Shown here: positions 1-8,213 of the stretch, one piece after another
How positions within the stretch are numbered: the first letter of the stretch is position 1
Layout of the letters: every line of letters begins with the position of its first letter
Origin: Acidovorax kalamii
GTDB lineage: Bacteria; Pseudomonadota; Gammaproteobacteria; Burkholderiales; Burkholderiaceae_C
Length of the DNA stretch: 64,000 nt
Direction: 5' to 3'
NCBI RefSeq assembly: GCF_002245625.1
Contig: NZ_NOIG01000011.1
Span: 310,001 to 374,000, forward strand
Program-made: the position numbers and the translations under genes
Notes under the pieces: generated by a model
Database searches by the model: none
The model's input: only the letters and a program-made list of their open reading frames with translations
Told to the model about the DNA's origin: nothing

Positions 1-977
1 AGGACTGCGACCTCATCATCGAAGCCGTGTTCGAAGAGATGGGCGTCAAGGAAGCCGTGTTCAAGCAACTCGACGCTGTGGCCAAGCCCGGCGCCATCCT
101 GGCCTCCAACACCTCCACGCTCGACGTGGACAAGATTGCAGCCTTCACCAAGCGTCCGCAGGACGTGGTGGGCATGCACTTCTTCAGCCCTGCCAACGTG
201 ATGAAGCTGCTGGAAGTGGTGCGTGGCAAGGAGACCGCCAAGGACGTGCTGGCCACGGTGATGGCCATCGGCAAGAAGATCAAGAAGACCTCGGTGGTCT
301 CGGGCGTGTGCGATGGCTTCATCGGCAACCGCATGATCGAGCAGTACAGCCGCCAGGCCGGCTTCCTGCTGGACGAAGGCTGCACGCCCCAGCAGGTGGA
401 CAAGGCCATCGAAAAGTTTGGCTTTGCCATGGGCCCGTTCCGCATGGGCGACCTGGCGGGCAACGACATCGGCTGGGCTATCCGCAAGCGCCGCGCGGTG
501 GAGCGCGCCGACATGAAGTACAGCCGCACGGCCGACAAGCTGTGTGAACTGGGCCGCTTCGGCCAGAAGACTGGTGCAGGCTGGTACGACTACCAGGCCG
601 GCAAGCGCGATGCGATCCCGAGCGACCTGGTCAACAAGATGATCGAAGACCACCGCAAGGAACTCGGCATCACGCCGCGCAAGATTTCGGACGAAGAAAT
701 CGTGCAGCGCCTGGTGTTCGCCCTGGTCAACGAAGGCGCCCACATCCTGGAAGACGGCATCGCCAGCAAGTCCGGCGACATCGACATGGTGTACCTGACC
801 GGCTACGGCTTCCCCATTCACCGTGGCGGTCCCATGCACTACGCCAGTGAGGTGGGTCTGTTCAACGTGGTGCAGGCCATGGACCGTTTTGCCAAGAACC
901 CGCTGGATGACGCAGCGTTCTGGAAGCCCGCTCCGCTGCTGGCCAAGCTGGCCGCCGAAGGCAAGGCCTTCCAGTAA
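1..977 (+). CDS. 3-hydroxyacyl-CoA dehydrogenase, 3' part of a FadB/FadJ-type multifunctional protein (5' end outside window)
   Basis: The reading frame is open from base 3, so the gene begins upstream of the window; 324 residues are visible. They cover the second half of the NAD-binding 3-hydroxyacyl-CoA dehydrogenase domain, with the SNTSTLDV segment and the catalytic-His motif HFFSP, followed by the C-terminal helical dimerisation domain with GFIGNRM. The family oxidises 3-hydroxyacyl-CoA to 3-ketoacyl-CoA in beta-oxidation. Full FadB/FadJ-like proteins are about 700 residues and carry an N-terminal enoyl-CoA hydratase, which is inferred here, not seen. A thiolase follows after 41 bp, the usual partner that cleaves the ketoacyl-CoA product. 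Confidence 0.9.
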   Translation, partial: DCDLIIEAVFEEMGVKEAVFKQLDAVAKPGAILASNTSTLDVDKIAAFTKRPQDVVGMHFFSPANVMKLLEVVRGKETAKDVLATVMAIGKKIKKTSVVSGVCDGFIGNRMIEQYSRQAGFLLDEGCTPQQVDKAIEKFGFAMGPFRMGDLAGNDIGWAIRKRRAVERADMKYSRTADKLCELGRFGQKTGAGWYDYQAGKRDAIPSDLVNKMIEDHRKELGITPRKISDEEIVQRLVFALVNEGAHILEDGIASKSGDIDMVYLTGYGFPIHRGGPMHYASEVGLFNVVQAMDRFAKNPLDDAAFWKPAPLLAKLAAEGKAFQ

Positions 978-1018
978 GCAGTCCGCGTGCACCCATCCAC
1001 AGAATCAAAGGAATTCAC

Positions 1019-2194
1019 ATGACCTCCGCAGTGATTGTTTCCACCGCCCGTACGCCACTCGCCAAGAGCTGGAAGGGTTCGTTCAACATGACGCACGGCG
1101 CCACCCTGGGCGGGCATGCCGTGCAGCACGCCGTGCAGCGCGCTGGTATTGATGGTGCTGACGTGGACGACGTCATCATGGGTTGCGCCACGCCCGAAGG
1201 CGCCACCGGCAGCAACATCGCGCGCCAGATCGCCTTGAAGGCCGGTCTGCCCATCACCGCCTCCGGCGTCACGGTCAACCGCTTCTGCTCTTCGGGCCTG
1301 CAGACCATTGCCATGGCCGCCCAGCGCATCATTGCGGGCGAGGCCGATGTGTTCGTGGCCGGTGGTGTCGAAAGCATCTCCTGCGTGCAGCAAGAGATGA
1401 ACCTGCACATGATCCAGGACCTGGCCTTGGCCAAGCAAAAGCCCGAGATCTACTGGAGCATGCTGCAGACCGCCGAGCAGGTGGCCAAGCGCTACAACAT
1501 CGGCCGCGAAGCCATGGACGAATACGGTGCTGCCAGCCAGCAGAAGGCCTGCGCAGCCCAGGCGGCCGGCCTGTTCGACGCCGAAATCGCACCCATCACC
1601 GTGACGGCCGGTGTGGCCGACAAGACGTTGGGTCTGATCACCAAGCAAGTCACGGTGAGCAAGGATGAAGGCACGCGCGAAGGCACCACGGTGGAGGCCA
1701 TCCAGGGCCTGCGCTCGGCGCTCCCCGGTGGCCTGATCTCGGCCGGCAACGCCAGCCAGTTCTCCGACGGCGCCGGTGCCTGCGTGGTCACCAGCGAAGA
1801 GTACGCCAGCAAGAAGGGCCTCAAGCCCCTGGGCCGTTTCCTTGGTTTTGCGGTGGCCGGTTGCGAGCCTGACGAGATGGGCATTGGCCCCGTGTTCGCC
1901 GTGCCCAAGGTGCTGAAGAAGCTGGGCCTGAAGGTGGAAGACATCGACCTGTGGGAGTTGAACGAAGCCTTTGCCGTGCAGGTGATCTACTGCCGCGACA
2001 AGCTGGGCATCCCGGCGGACCGTCTGAATGTGAACGGTGGTGCCATCGCCCTGGGCCATCCTTACGGTGTGTCGGGCCAGCGCCTCACCGGGCATGCGCT
2101 CATCGAAGGCAAGCGCCGTGGTGCCAAGCGCGTGTGCGTGACCATGTGCATTGGCGGCGGCATGGGCGCTGCGGGCATCTTCGAGGTGTTCTGA
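1019..2194 (+). CDS. acetyl-CoA C-acyltransferase (thiolase)
   Basis: This 391-residue protein has the full thiolase catalytic set: nucleophile Cys90 in NRFCSSG, His347 in GHPYG and the second Cys377 in [10 protein letters not shown]. It catalyses thiolytic cleavage of 3-ketoacyl-CoA to acetyl-CoA and a shortened acyl-CoA (or the reverse condensation). The length equals that of FadA/PcaF-type thiolases. The start is preceded by AAAGGAATTCAC, a good ribosome binding site. It directly follows the 3-hydroxyacyl-CoA dehydrogenase, so the two probably form a trifunctional-type beta-oxidation pair. Chain-length preference cannot be read from the sequence. Confidence 0.93.
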   Translation: MTSAVIVSTARTPLAKSWKGSFNMTHGATLGGHAVQHAVQRAGIDGADVDDVIMGCATPEGATGSNIARQIALKAGLPITASGVTVNRFCSSGLQTIAMAAQRIIAGEADVFVAGGVESISCVQQEMNLHMIQDLALAKQKPEIYWSMLQTAEQVAKRYNIGREAMDEYGAASQQKACAAQAAGLFDAEIAPITVTAGVADKTLGLITKQVTVSKDEGTREGTTVEAIQGLRSALPGGLISAGNASQFSDGAGACVVTSEEYASKKGLKPLGRFLGFAVAGCEPDEMGIGPVFAVPKVLKKLGLKVEDIDLWELNEAFAVQVIYCRDKLGIPADRLNVNGGAIALGHPYGVSGQRLTGHALIEGKRRGAKRVCVTMCIGGGMGAAGIFEVF

Positions 2195-2507
2195 CCACGG
2201 CGGCACCCGGGCGCGTCACCCGCATGCACCCCGGCAGGGCTTCGCCCGAGGTCCGCCCGGCGCATGCAGGTGGTTCGCTGTGCCGGGTGCTTGCGGGCAG
2301 TCCTTGGTGTGTGGGGCCCCGGTGGCCAGGTGACAGCGGCCGGGGGCCGTGAGGGGAGGGGGCGCGACAGGCTACAAATTGTTGCCTTGTGGAACTCGGT
2401 CGGTGCCTGCGGGCAGCGGTTGCGCGGGCAGAATCCGGCGCGGCCGGTGGCCACCTCGGTGACCGTTCCACGCTCCATTCCCTTCCCTTCACCCAACGGT
2501 ACTTCCC
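2195..2507. other. 313-bp intergenic region without a recognised feature
   Basis: The stretch between the thiolase and the exported hypothetical protein is GC-rich. I see no convincing gene in either strand, no clear sigma70 promoter and no canonical terminator with a T-run. Open frames here are short and do not look like proteins. Confidence 0.5.
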
Positions 2508-2981
2508 ATGCGTTGCACGTTCTCCCTTCGCCTTTTTGCCGCACTGTCCGCGCTCACCGTGGCATGCGGTGCCCATGCCCAGAGCTTCAAGCTCCAGCTG
2601 CCGCTGGAGTCCGACCCGGACGTGGTGCTGCAGGAGGTGGTGGTCGATGCCAAGCAGACCCGCATCACGCTGCTGGTGAAGAACAGCACGAACGAGGCAT
2701 TCGAGGCCTGCGCGCAGCCCACGGGTTCGCCCGATGCGTTCACTCTCAAGGACCTGGGCAGTGGCACGGTGCTGCAGCAGCAGTCCATCGGTGGGCTGAC
2801 GCTGTGCAATGTCAAGATGGATGTGGTCAAACCCGGCCGCAGCAAGTTTCTGAAGATCACTTTCCCGCCGCTCCCCGCTGGTGCCACGCGCCTGCAACTG
2901 GGAGAGGCCAGCTGCCAGCCCAGGCCCGATTCGGACATGGAGTTCTGGTGTTTCAAGAACATCGTGCTGCCCGCACGCTGA
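2508..2981 (+). CDS. exported hypothetical protein, 157 aa
   Basis: I do not recognise a family. The N-terminus is a clear Sec signal peptide: a basic residue, a hydrophobic core of about 15 residues (LRLFAALSALTVAC) and an AHA-Q cleavage site near residue 25. The mature part is about 130 residues, looks soluble and beta-rich, and has about five cysteines that could form disulfides in the periplasm. It lies between the thiolase and the acyl-CoA dehydrogenase on the same strand, but has 300 bp of upstream DNA and so may have its own promoter. No function is assigned. Confidence 0.7.
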   Translation: MRCTFSLRLFAALSALTVACGAHAQSFKLQLPLESDPDVVLQEVVVDAKQTRITLLVKNSTNEAFEACAQPTGSPDAFTLKDLGSGTVLQQQSIGGLTLCNVKMDVVKPGRSKFLKITFPPLPAGATRLQLGEASCQPRPDSDMEFWCFKNIVLPAR

Positions 2982-3032
2982 TCCTTGCGCAGAGCAGGAG
3001 GAGCGCGGGCATGCCAACCATAAGGAGACCCC

Positions 3033-4892
3033 ATGACCTTGCGTTCCACGCTCGACTTCCTGCTCTACGACTGGCTGGGCGCCGAGGCCCTCACGGCCCG
3101 CACGCGCTTTGCCGACCATTCGCGTGAGACCTTCGATGCGGTGCTCGACACCTGCGAACGCATCGCACGCGAGAAATACGCCCCCTTCAACCGCACGGTA
3201 GACACCGAAGAGCCGCATTTCGACGGCGAAAAGGTGATCCTGCCCCAGGCGACGTACGAGGCCCGCAAGGCCTACGCAGAATCCGGCCTGCTGTCGGCTG
3301 CGCAGGACTACGAGATCGGCGGCATGCAGCTGCCCTACACGGTGGAGGCGGCGGCCAACAGCTTTTTTGCGGTGGCCTCCATCAGCATCGGCTCCAACCT
3401 GCTCACCTCGGGCAATGCCAACCTGCTGATGGCGCATGGCACTGCACTGCAGAAGGAGGTGTTTGCACTTAATGAATTCAATGGCCGCTGGTCGGGCACC
3501 ATGTGTTTGTCCGAACCCCAGGCGGGCTCGTCGCTCTCGGACGTGGCGACACGGGCTGTGCCCGACGGGGCCGGTTTCGAATCCGACCCACTGGGCCCAC
3601 GCTACCGCCTCACCGGCAACAAGATGTGGATCAGCTCGGGCGACCACGAACTCACCGAGAACATCGTGCACCTGGTGCTGGCCAAGATCCCTGGGCCGGA
3701 TGGCAAGCTGGTGCCCGGCACCAAGGGCATCTCGCTCTTCATCGTGCCCAAGAAGATGGTCGATGCTCAGGGCCAGTTGACTGGCGTACGCAACGATGTG
3801 GCGCTGGCGGGCCTGAACCACAAGCTGGGCTGGCGCGGCACCACCAACACCTTGCTCAACTTTGGCGAAGGCAGGTTCCCCGTGGACGGCCAGGCAGGTG
3901 CCGTGGGCTACCTGGTGGGCCAGCCCGGCAAGGGCCTGCACTGCATGTTCCACATGATGAACGAGGCGCGCATTGGCATCGGCATGGCCGCCACCATGCT
4001 GGGCTTGGCGGGTTACTACGCCAGCCTGGACTACGCCAAGAACCGCCCGCAGGGCCGCCCGGTGCAGGGGCCCAAGGAAGCGGCGGGAGCGTCTGCCGTG
4101 GTCAAGGACGTCGCCCAGCCCCAGGTGCGCATCATTGAACACGCAGATGTGAAGCGCATGCTGCTGGCCCAGAAGTCGTATGGCGAAGGCGCACTGGCGC
4201 TCAACCTCTTTTGCGCCAAGCTGGTGGACGAGCAGCACACGGGCGACGCTGCAGCCGCCGACGAAGCGCGCCTGCTGCTCGAAGTGCTCACGCCCATTGC
4301 CAAGAGCTGGCCCAGCGAGTTCTGCCTGGAGGCCAATAGCCTGGCCATCCAGATCCACGGTGGCTACGGCTACACGCGCGACTTCCCGGTGGAGCAGTAC
4401 TGGCGCGACAACCGCCTGAACATGATCCATGAGGGCACGCACGGCATCCAGGCCATGGACCTGCTGGGCCGCAAGGTGCTGATGGAAGGCGGGCGTGGCC
4501 TGCAACTGCTGGCCGGGCGCATCAACGCCACCATCGAGCGCGCGATCCAGGTGCCCGCACTGGCGGCCCACGCCAACGCACTGGGCGCGGCGCTGCAGCA
4601 GGTGGGCGCGGCCACCAAGGCCGCCTGGGCCACGGGCCAGCCTGCCGATGCCCTGGCCAATGCCGTGCCCTACATGCAGGCCTTTGGCCACACGGTGCTG
4701 GCCTGGGTGTGGCTGGACCTGGCCTTGGCCACGCTGGCCGATGATGCTGCACTGGCGCAGGCTGCCAGCGTGGGCCGCATGGGGGCGATGCGCTACTTCT
4801 TCCACTACGAGTTGCCCAAGATCGGCGCCTGGCTGCATGTGGTGAGCACGCGCGACGCGACCTGCGCCAGCTTTCCCGAGGACGCTTTCTGA
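3033..4892 (+). CDS. acyl-CoA dehydrogenase, long form with C-terminal extension
   Basis: A 619-residue FAD-dependent acyl-CoA dehydrogenase catalysing alpha,beta-desaturation of acyl-CoA. Visible signatures are the flavin/substrate motif CLSEPQAGSSLSD near residue 160, TGNKMWISSG, and IHEGTHGIQAMDLLGRK, which contains the usual catalytic Glu. Beyond the roughly 380-residue core there is a helical C-terminal region resembling the acetyl-CoA-dehydrogenase-like C-terminal domain of the 600-residue subfamily. The start is supported by AAGGAGACCCC just upstream. It fits the adjacent hydroxyacyl-CoA dehydrogenase and thiolase as the first step of the same spiral. The electron acceptor is presumably ETF, which is not in this window. 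Confidence 0.92.
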   Translation: MTLRSTLDFLLYDWLGAEALTARTRFADHSRETFDAVLDTCERIAREKYAPFNRTVDTEEPHFDGEKVILPQATYEARKAYAESGLLSAAQDYEIGGMQLPYTVEAAANSFFAVASISIGSNLLTSGNANLLMAHGTALQKEVFALNEFNGRWSGTMCLSEPQAGSSLSDVATRAVPDGAGFESDPLGPRYRLTGNKMWISSGDHELTENIVHLVLAKIPGPDGKLVPGTKGISLFIVPKKMVDAQGQLTGVRNDVALAGLNHKLGWRGTTNTLLNFGEGRFPVDGQAGAVGYLVGQPGKGLHCMFHMMNEARIGIGMAATMLGLAGYYASLDYAKNRPQGRPVQGPKEAAGASAVVKDVAQPQVRIIEHADVKRMLLAQKSYGEGALALNLFCAKLVDEQHTGDAAAADEARLLLEVLTPIAKSWPSEFCLEANSLAIQIHGGYGYTRDFPVEQYWRDNRLNMIHEGTHGIQAMDLLGRKVLMEGGRGLQLLAGRINATIERAIQVPALAAHANALGAALQQVGAATKAAWATGQPADALANAVPYMQAFGHTVLAWVWLDLALATLADDAALAQAASVGRMGAMRYFFHYELPKIGAWLHVVSTRDATCASFPEDAF

Positions 4893-4894
4893 CC

Positions 4895-5095
4895 ATGGCT
4901 GCGCCCCATACATTGCAGCGACTGCACAAGCTGATCTGGGTGCTGATCTATGGTGGCCTGCTCACGCTGGTGCTGGGCCTGGCCACCGGGCGCAGCGACG
5001 CCGACCTGGGCTGGAGCCTGGTGCTGGGCGGTGGGCTGGCGGCCGCCGTGGGCGTGGTGCTGATTGCCGTGCGCGCGCGCCTGAAAACAGACTGA
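4895..5095 (+). CDS. small two-helix membrane protein, 66 aa
   Basis: The gene begins 2 bp after the acyl-CoA dehydrogenase stop, so it is probably co-translated. The peptide has two hydrophobic segments (about residues 12-30, LIWVLIYGGLLTLVLGLA, and 38-58) separated by a short polar loop, and ends with a basic tail (RARLKTD). It looks like an inner-membrane protein with both ends on the same side. I do not recognise a named family. High-GC codon use matches its neighbours. Confidence 0.7.
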   Translation: MAAPHTLQRLHKLIWVLIYGGLLTLVLGLATGRSDADLGWSLVLGGGLAAAVGVVLIAVRARLKTD

Positions 5096-5252
5096 GCTTG
5101 CTGCCGAGGTGGCACTGAAGCTGCGCCGAAGTTACGCCGACACCGGGGCGACACAATGGCCCCGCGTTGCGCCGCACAATGGCTGCTGCAAACACCGGCC
5201 CGGTGGTTGACGATCGGCGCCGAGAATGTTCCCATAAACCCAAGGAGACACC

Positions 5253-6044
5253 ATGACACGCACTATCCAACAACTGTTTGACCTGACCGGCAAAACCGCC
5301 CTGGTGACCGGCGGCTCGCGCGGCCTGGGCCTGCAACTGGCGCATGCGCTGGGCGAGGCAGGCGCCAAGATCATGCTCAGCTCGCGCAAGGCCTCCGATC
5401 TGGAAGAAGCTGCGGCCGAACTGCAGGCCGCAGGCATCGATGCCCGCTGGATCGCCGCCGACTGCGCCAACGAGGCCGACATCCGCCGCCTGGCCGATGA
5501 AACCCTGGAGCGCCTGGGCCATGTGGACATCCTCATCAACAACGCCGGTGCCGCCTGGGGCGCGCCCGCCGAAGACCACCCCGTGGAAGCCTGGGACAAG
5601 GTGATGAACCTCAACGTGCGCGGCTATTTCATCCTCAGCCAGCACATCGCCAAGCACAGCATGATTGGCCGCCGCAGCGGCAGCATCATCAACGTGGCGT
5701 CCATCGCCGGCCTGGGCGGCAACCCCAAAGGCATGAACACCATTGCCTACAACACCTCCAAGGGCGCGGTGATCAACTTCACACGTGCGTTGGCCGCCGA
5801 ATGGGGCGCGTACAACATCCGCGTCAATGCGATCTGCCCCGGCTTCTTCCCGAGCAAGATGACGGTGGGTACGCTCAAGGCCATGGGCGAGGAAGCGCTG
5901 GCTGCGCACGCCCCGCTGGGACGCCTGGGCGACGATGAAGATTTGAAGGGCCTGTGCGCGCTGTACGCGTCGGATGCGGGCAAACACATCACCGGCCAGT
6001 GGCTGGCGGTGGATGGGGGCGTGAGCATCGTTACGGGAGGGTGA
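5253..6044 (+). CDS. SDR family oxidoreductase
   Basis: A 263-residue classical short-chain dehydrogenase. The NAD(P)-binding motif TGGSRGLG is near residue 20, NNAG near 97, the catalytic Ser lies in the SIAGLGG region and the catalytic pair is YNTSK. A final WLAVDGGVSI matches the usual C-terminal end of the family. It is similar in style to RhlG / gluconate-5-dehydrogenase-type SDRs, and in this neighbourhood it could act on 3-keto/3-hydroxyacyl substrates, but substrate is inference. The start follows CAAGGAGACACC, a strong ribosome binding site. Confidence 0.88.
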   Translation: MTRTIQQLFDLTGKTALVTGGSRGLGLQLAHALGEAGAKIMLSSRKASDLEEAAAELQAAGIDARWIAADCANEADIRRLADETLERLGHVDILINNAGAAWGAPAEDHPVEAWDKVMNLNVRGYFILSQHIAKHSMIGRRSGSIINVASIAGLGGNPKGMNTIAYNTSKGAVINFTRALAAEWGAYNIRVNAICPGFFPSKMTVGTLKAMGEEALAAHAPLGRLGDDEDLKGLCALYASDAGKHITGQWLAVDGGVSIVTGG

Positions 6045-6051
6045 ATTCGCT

Positions 6052-6172
6052 ACATCCCCCTGAGGCGCTGCGCGCCTTCCCCCTTCTCTCGGCTTCGCCG
6101 GGAAGGGGGACGCAGCCCTCGCTGCGGGGCGGCCCTTGCTCGGCTGCCCTGGCGGGGCAGCGCCAGTTTTTG
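6052..6172. repeat. GC-rich intergenic repeat A, copy 1
   Basis: About 120 bp filling the gap before the thioesterase gene. It contains a hairpin with arms TTCCCCCTTC and GAAGGGGGAC around CGGCTTCGCCG. A second copy with the same order of blocks (CATCCCCCTGAG, CTTCCCCCTTCTCTC, GGAAGGGGGACG, GCTGCGGGGCGGCCCTTGCTCGGC, CGCCAGTTTT) lies at 10828-10957. Confidence 0.8.
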
Positions 6173-6195
6173 AGTTTGTGTACTGAGGACATGCC

Positions 6196-6627
6196 GTGAA
6201 AAGTTTTGGTGTCGAAATCCCCTTTGTCAGCCACCTCGGCTTTACGCTGCACCGCATGGAGAAGGGCGAATCCGAGCTGCGCTACGAAGCCAAGCCCGAG
6301 CACCTGAACTCGTTTGACGTGACGCACGGCGGCGCGTCGATGACGCTCCTGGATGTGACCATGGCCACGGCCGCGCGCAGCGAGACGCCGGACATGGGCG
6401 TGGTCACCATCGAGATGAAGACCAGCTTCATGCAACCCGCGCGCGGGCCGCTGGTGGCCAAGGGGCGGCTCATTCACCGCACCGCCACCATGGCGTTTAC
6501 CGAGGGCACGGTGTACGACGCGCAGGGCCGCATCTGCAGCCATGCCACGGGCACGTTCAAGTACGTGCGGCGCTTGCCGGTGGACAGCCGCAGCACCAAC
6601 GGGCTCAAGGTGATTTCCACCGATTGA
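6196..6627 (+). CDS. PaaI-family hotdog thioesterase
   Basis: A 143-residue hotdog-fold protein. The motif HLNSFDVTHGGASMTLLD gives the HGG active-site signature of PaaI/YbdB-type acyl-CoA thioesterases, with the acidic residue further along in the helix. The likely role is hydrolysis of acyl- or arylacyl-CoA to free acid and CoA. The GTG start at 6196 is preceded by GAGGAC at a good distance; an ATG at 6191 is out of frame. The gene sits between two repeat elements within the acyl-CoA catabolism cluster. Substrate is unknown. Confidence 0.88.
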   Translation: MKSFGVEIPFVSHLGFTLHRMEKGESELRYEAKPEHLNSFDVTHGGASMTLLDVTMATAARSETPDMGVVTIEMKTSFMQPARGPLVAKGRLIHRTATMAFTEGTVYDAQGRICSHATGTFKYVRRLPVDSRSTNGLKVISTD

Positions 6628-6635
6628 GTCCTCCA

Positions 6636-6700
6636 TTTTTGAATAAAAATGGCCGTTTCCGCGCAATGGATAAGCGCTTTTAGCTATTAAATTGATAGTG
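6636..6700. repeat. short interspersed repeat B, copy 1
   Basis: The sequence runs TTTTTGAATAAAAATGGCC ... GGATAAGCGCTTTTAGC TATTAAATTGATAG and lies between the thioesterase and the reductase gene. The same pattern, with a conserved TTGCTAT(C/T)A(A)ATT end, recurs at 11906, 20973, 28527 and 55275, and possibly at 30883. Confidence 0.75.
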
Positions 6701-6723
6701 ATTTCATTCCGAAGGAGCCTCTC

Positions 6724-7740
6724 ATGCCACGCAACCAACAAATCGTTCTCGACAACCGTCCCCACGGCGAGGCCGTGGCCAGCAACTTCAAGCTGGTGGT
6801 GGCGGACACCCCCGAACTCAAGGACGGCGAAGTGCTGGTGCGCCACCATTTCCTGAGCCTGGACCCCTACATGCGCGGCCGCATGAACGAGAGCAAGAGC
6901 TACGCGGCGTCGCAGGCGCTGGGCGAAGTCATGATCGGTGGCACCGTCGGTGAGGTGGCCGAGAGCAAGCACCCCAAGTACGCGGTGGGCGACAAGGTGG
7001 TGGGCATGGGCGGCTGGCAGGAGTACAGCGTGGTCAATGCCGAGCAGCCCGGTGCGCTGCGCAAGGTCGATACGACCCATGTGCCGCTGTCGCACTACCT
7101 GGGCGCCGTGGGCATGCCGGGCGTGACGGCCTGGTACGGCCTGGTCAAGATCATTGCGCCCAAGGCGGGCGACACCGTGGTGGTGAGCGCTGCCACCGGC
7201 GCCGTGGGCAGCGCCTTTGCCGCTCTGGCCAAGGCGCGCGGCTGCCGCGCGGTGGGCATTGCAGGCGGTGCCGACAAGTGCAAGTACGCCGTGGACGAGC
7301 TGGGCTTTGACGCCTGCATCGACTACAAGCAGCACAGCGACGTCAAAGCGATGTCCAAGGCCCTGAAGGAAGCCTGCCCCAACGGCATCGACGGCTACTT
7401 CGAGAACGTGGGCGGCTGGATCATGGACGCCGTGATGCTGCGCATGAACGCCTTCAGCCGCATTGCCCTGTGCGGCATGATCGCTGGCTACGACGGCGCG
7501 CCGCTGCCCATGGCCAACCCCGCGCTCATGCTCATCAACCGCATGAAGGTCGAAGGCTTCATCGTGAGCGAACACATGGAGGTCTGGCCCGAGGCGCTCA
7601 AGGAGCTGGGCACTCTGGTCGGCACCGGCAAGCTGCGCCCGCGCGAGACCATTGCCCACGGCATTGCCGCTGCGCCTGAGGCCTTCCTGGGCCTGCTCAA
7701 GGGCAAGAACTTCGGCAAGCAACTGGTGAAGCTGATCTGA
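6724..7740 (+). CDS. NADP-dependent oxidoreductase, CurA/PTGR-like (zinc-independent MDR)
   Basis: A 338-residue medium-chain reductase without zinc-ligand cysteines. The segments FLSLDPYMRGRM, AATGAVGSAFAALAKARG (NADPH-binding Rossmann loop) and GYFENVGG are typical of the leukotriene B4 12-hydroxydehydrogenase / curcumin reductase CurA group, which reduces alpha,beta-unsaturated ketones and aldehydes with NADPH. The ATG follows GAAGGAGCCTCTC. Its stop overlaps the next gene's start by one base (TGATG), indicating translational coupling with the acetyltransferase. The physiological enone is not identifiable. Confidence 0.9.
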   Translation: MPRNQQIVLDNRPHGEAVASNFKLVVADTPELKDGEVLVRHHFLSLDPYMRGRMNESKSYAASQALGEVMIGGTVGEVAESKHPKYAVGDKVVGMGGWQEYSVVNAEQPGALRKVDTTHVPLSHYLGAVGMPGVTAWYGLVKIIAPKAGDTVVVSAATGAVGSAFAALAKARGCRAVGIAGGADKCKYAVDELGFDACIDYKQHSDVKAMSKALKEACPNGIDGYFENVGGWIMDAVMLRMNAFSRIALCGMIAGYDGAPLPMANPALMLINRMKVEGFIVSEHMEVWPEALKELGTLVGTGKLRPRETIAHGIAAAPEAFLGLLKGKNFGKQLVKLI

Positions 7741-8204
7741 TGGCGCTGCGTTGGCTTTGGGCCCGCTTCGACGACCTCGGTGTGCACGCCCTGCACGACG
7801 CGCTGGCGCTGCGCTGCAAGGTCTTCATCCTGGAGCAGGGCCCCTACCAGGACCCGGACGGGGCGGACAAGCAATCACATCACCTGCTGGGCTACGACGA
7901 GGCGGGCGTGCTGCAAGCCTGCCTGCGCGTGGTGGACCCAGGCGTGAACTACCCCGAGCCCTCCATCGGCCGCGTGGTCACCGCCAAGGAAGCGCGTGGC
8001 AACGGTACGGGCCGGGCGTTGATGCAGGAGGGCATTGCCCGCTGCACCCAGGCCTGGCCCGGCCGGGGCATTCGCATCAGCGCGCAGGCCCATCTGCAGG
8101 GCTTCTACGGCAGCCTGGGTTTTGAGGCCGTGTCCGACGAATACCTGGAAGACGACATCCCCCACGTCGAAATGCTGAGACGGGGTGACCACCCCGCCGC
8201 CTGA
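7740..8204 (+). CDS. elaA: GNAT acetyltransferase, ElaA-like
   Basis: A 154-residue single-domain GNAT protein. The ElaA-type N-terminus LRCKVFILEQGPYQDPDGAD is present, followed by the acetyl-CoA loop in ARGNGTGRALMQEG and the C-terminal SAQAHLQGFYGSLGF segment that contacts the cofactor. The family transfers acetyl groups from acetyl-CoA to unknown amines. It overlaps the preceding reductase stop by one base and lies 9 bp before the AidB-like gene, so these genes are probably one transcript. The target is unknown. Confidence 0.88.
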   Translation: MALRWLWARFDDLGVHALHDALALRCKVFILEQGPYQDPDGADKQSHHLLGYDEAGVLQACLRVVDPGVNYPEPSIGRVVTAKEARGNGTGRALMQEGIARCTQAWPGRGIRISAQAHLQGFYGSLGFEAVSDEYLEDDIPHVEMLRRGDHPAA

Positions 8205-8213
8205 GGAGCCGCC

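Noticed and set aside
2100-4913. Very long open frames antisense to known genes (for example 2100-4913 -, 16709-19591 -, 21503-24355 +, 49505-52372 -, 52464-55208 -)
   Set aside because: They are mirror frames of well-identified high-GC genes. The translations are rich in His, Gly, Arg and Ala without any recognisable domain, which is what codon bias produces on the opposite strand.
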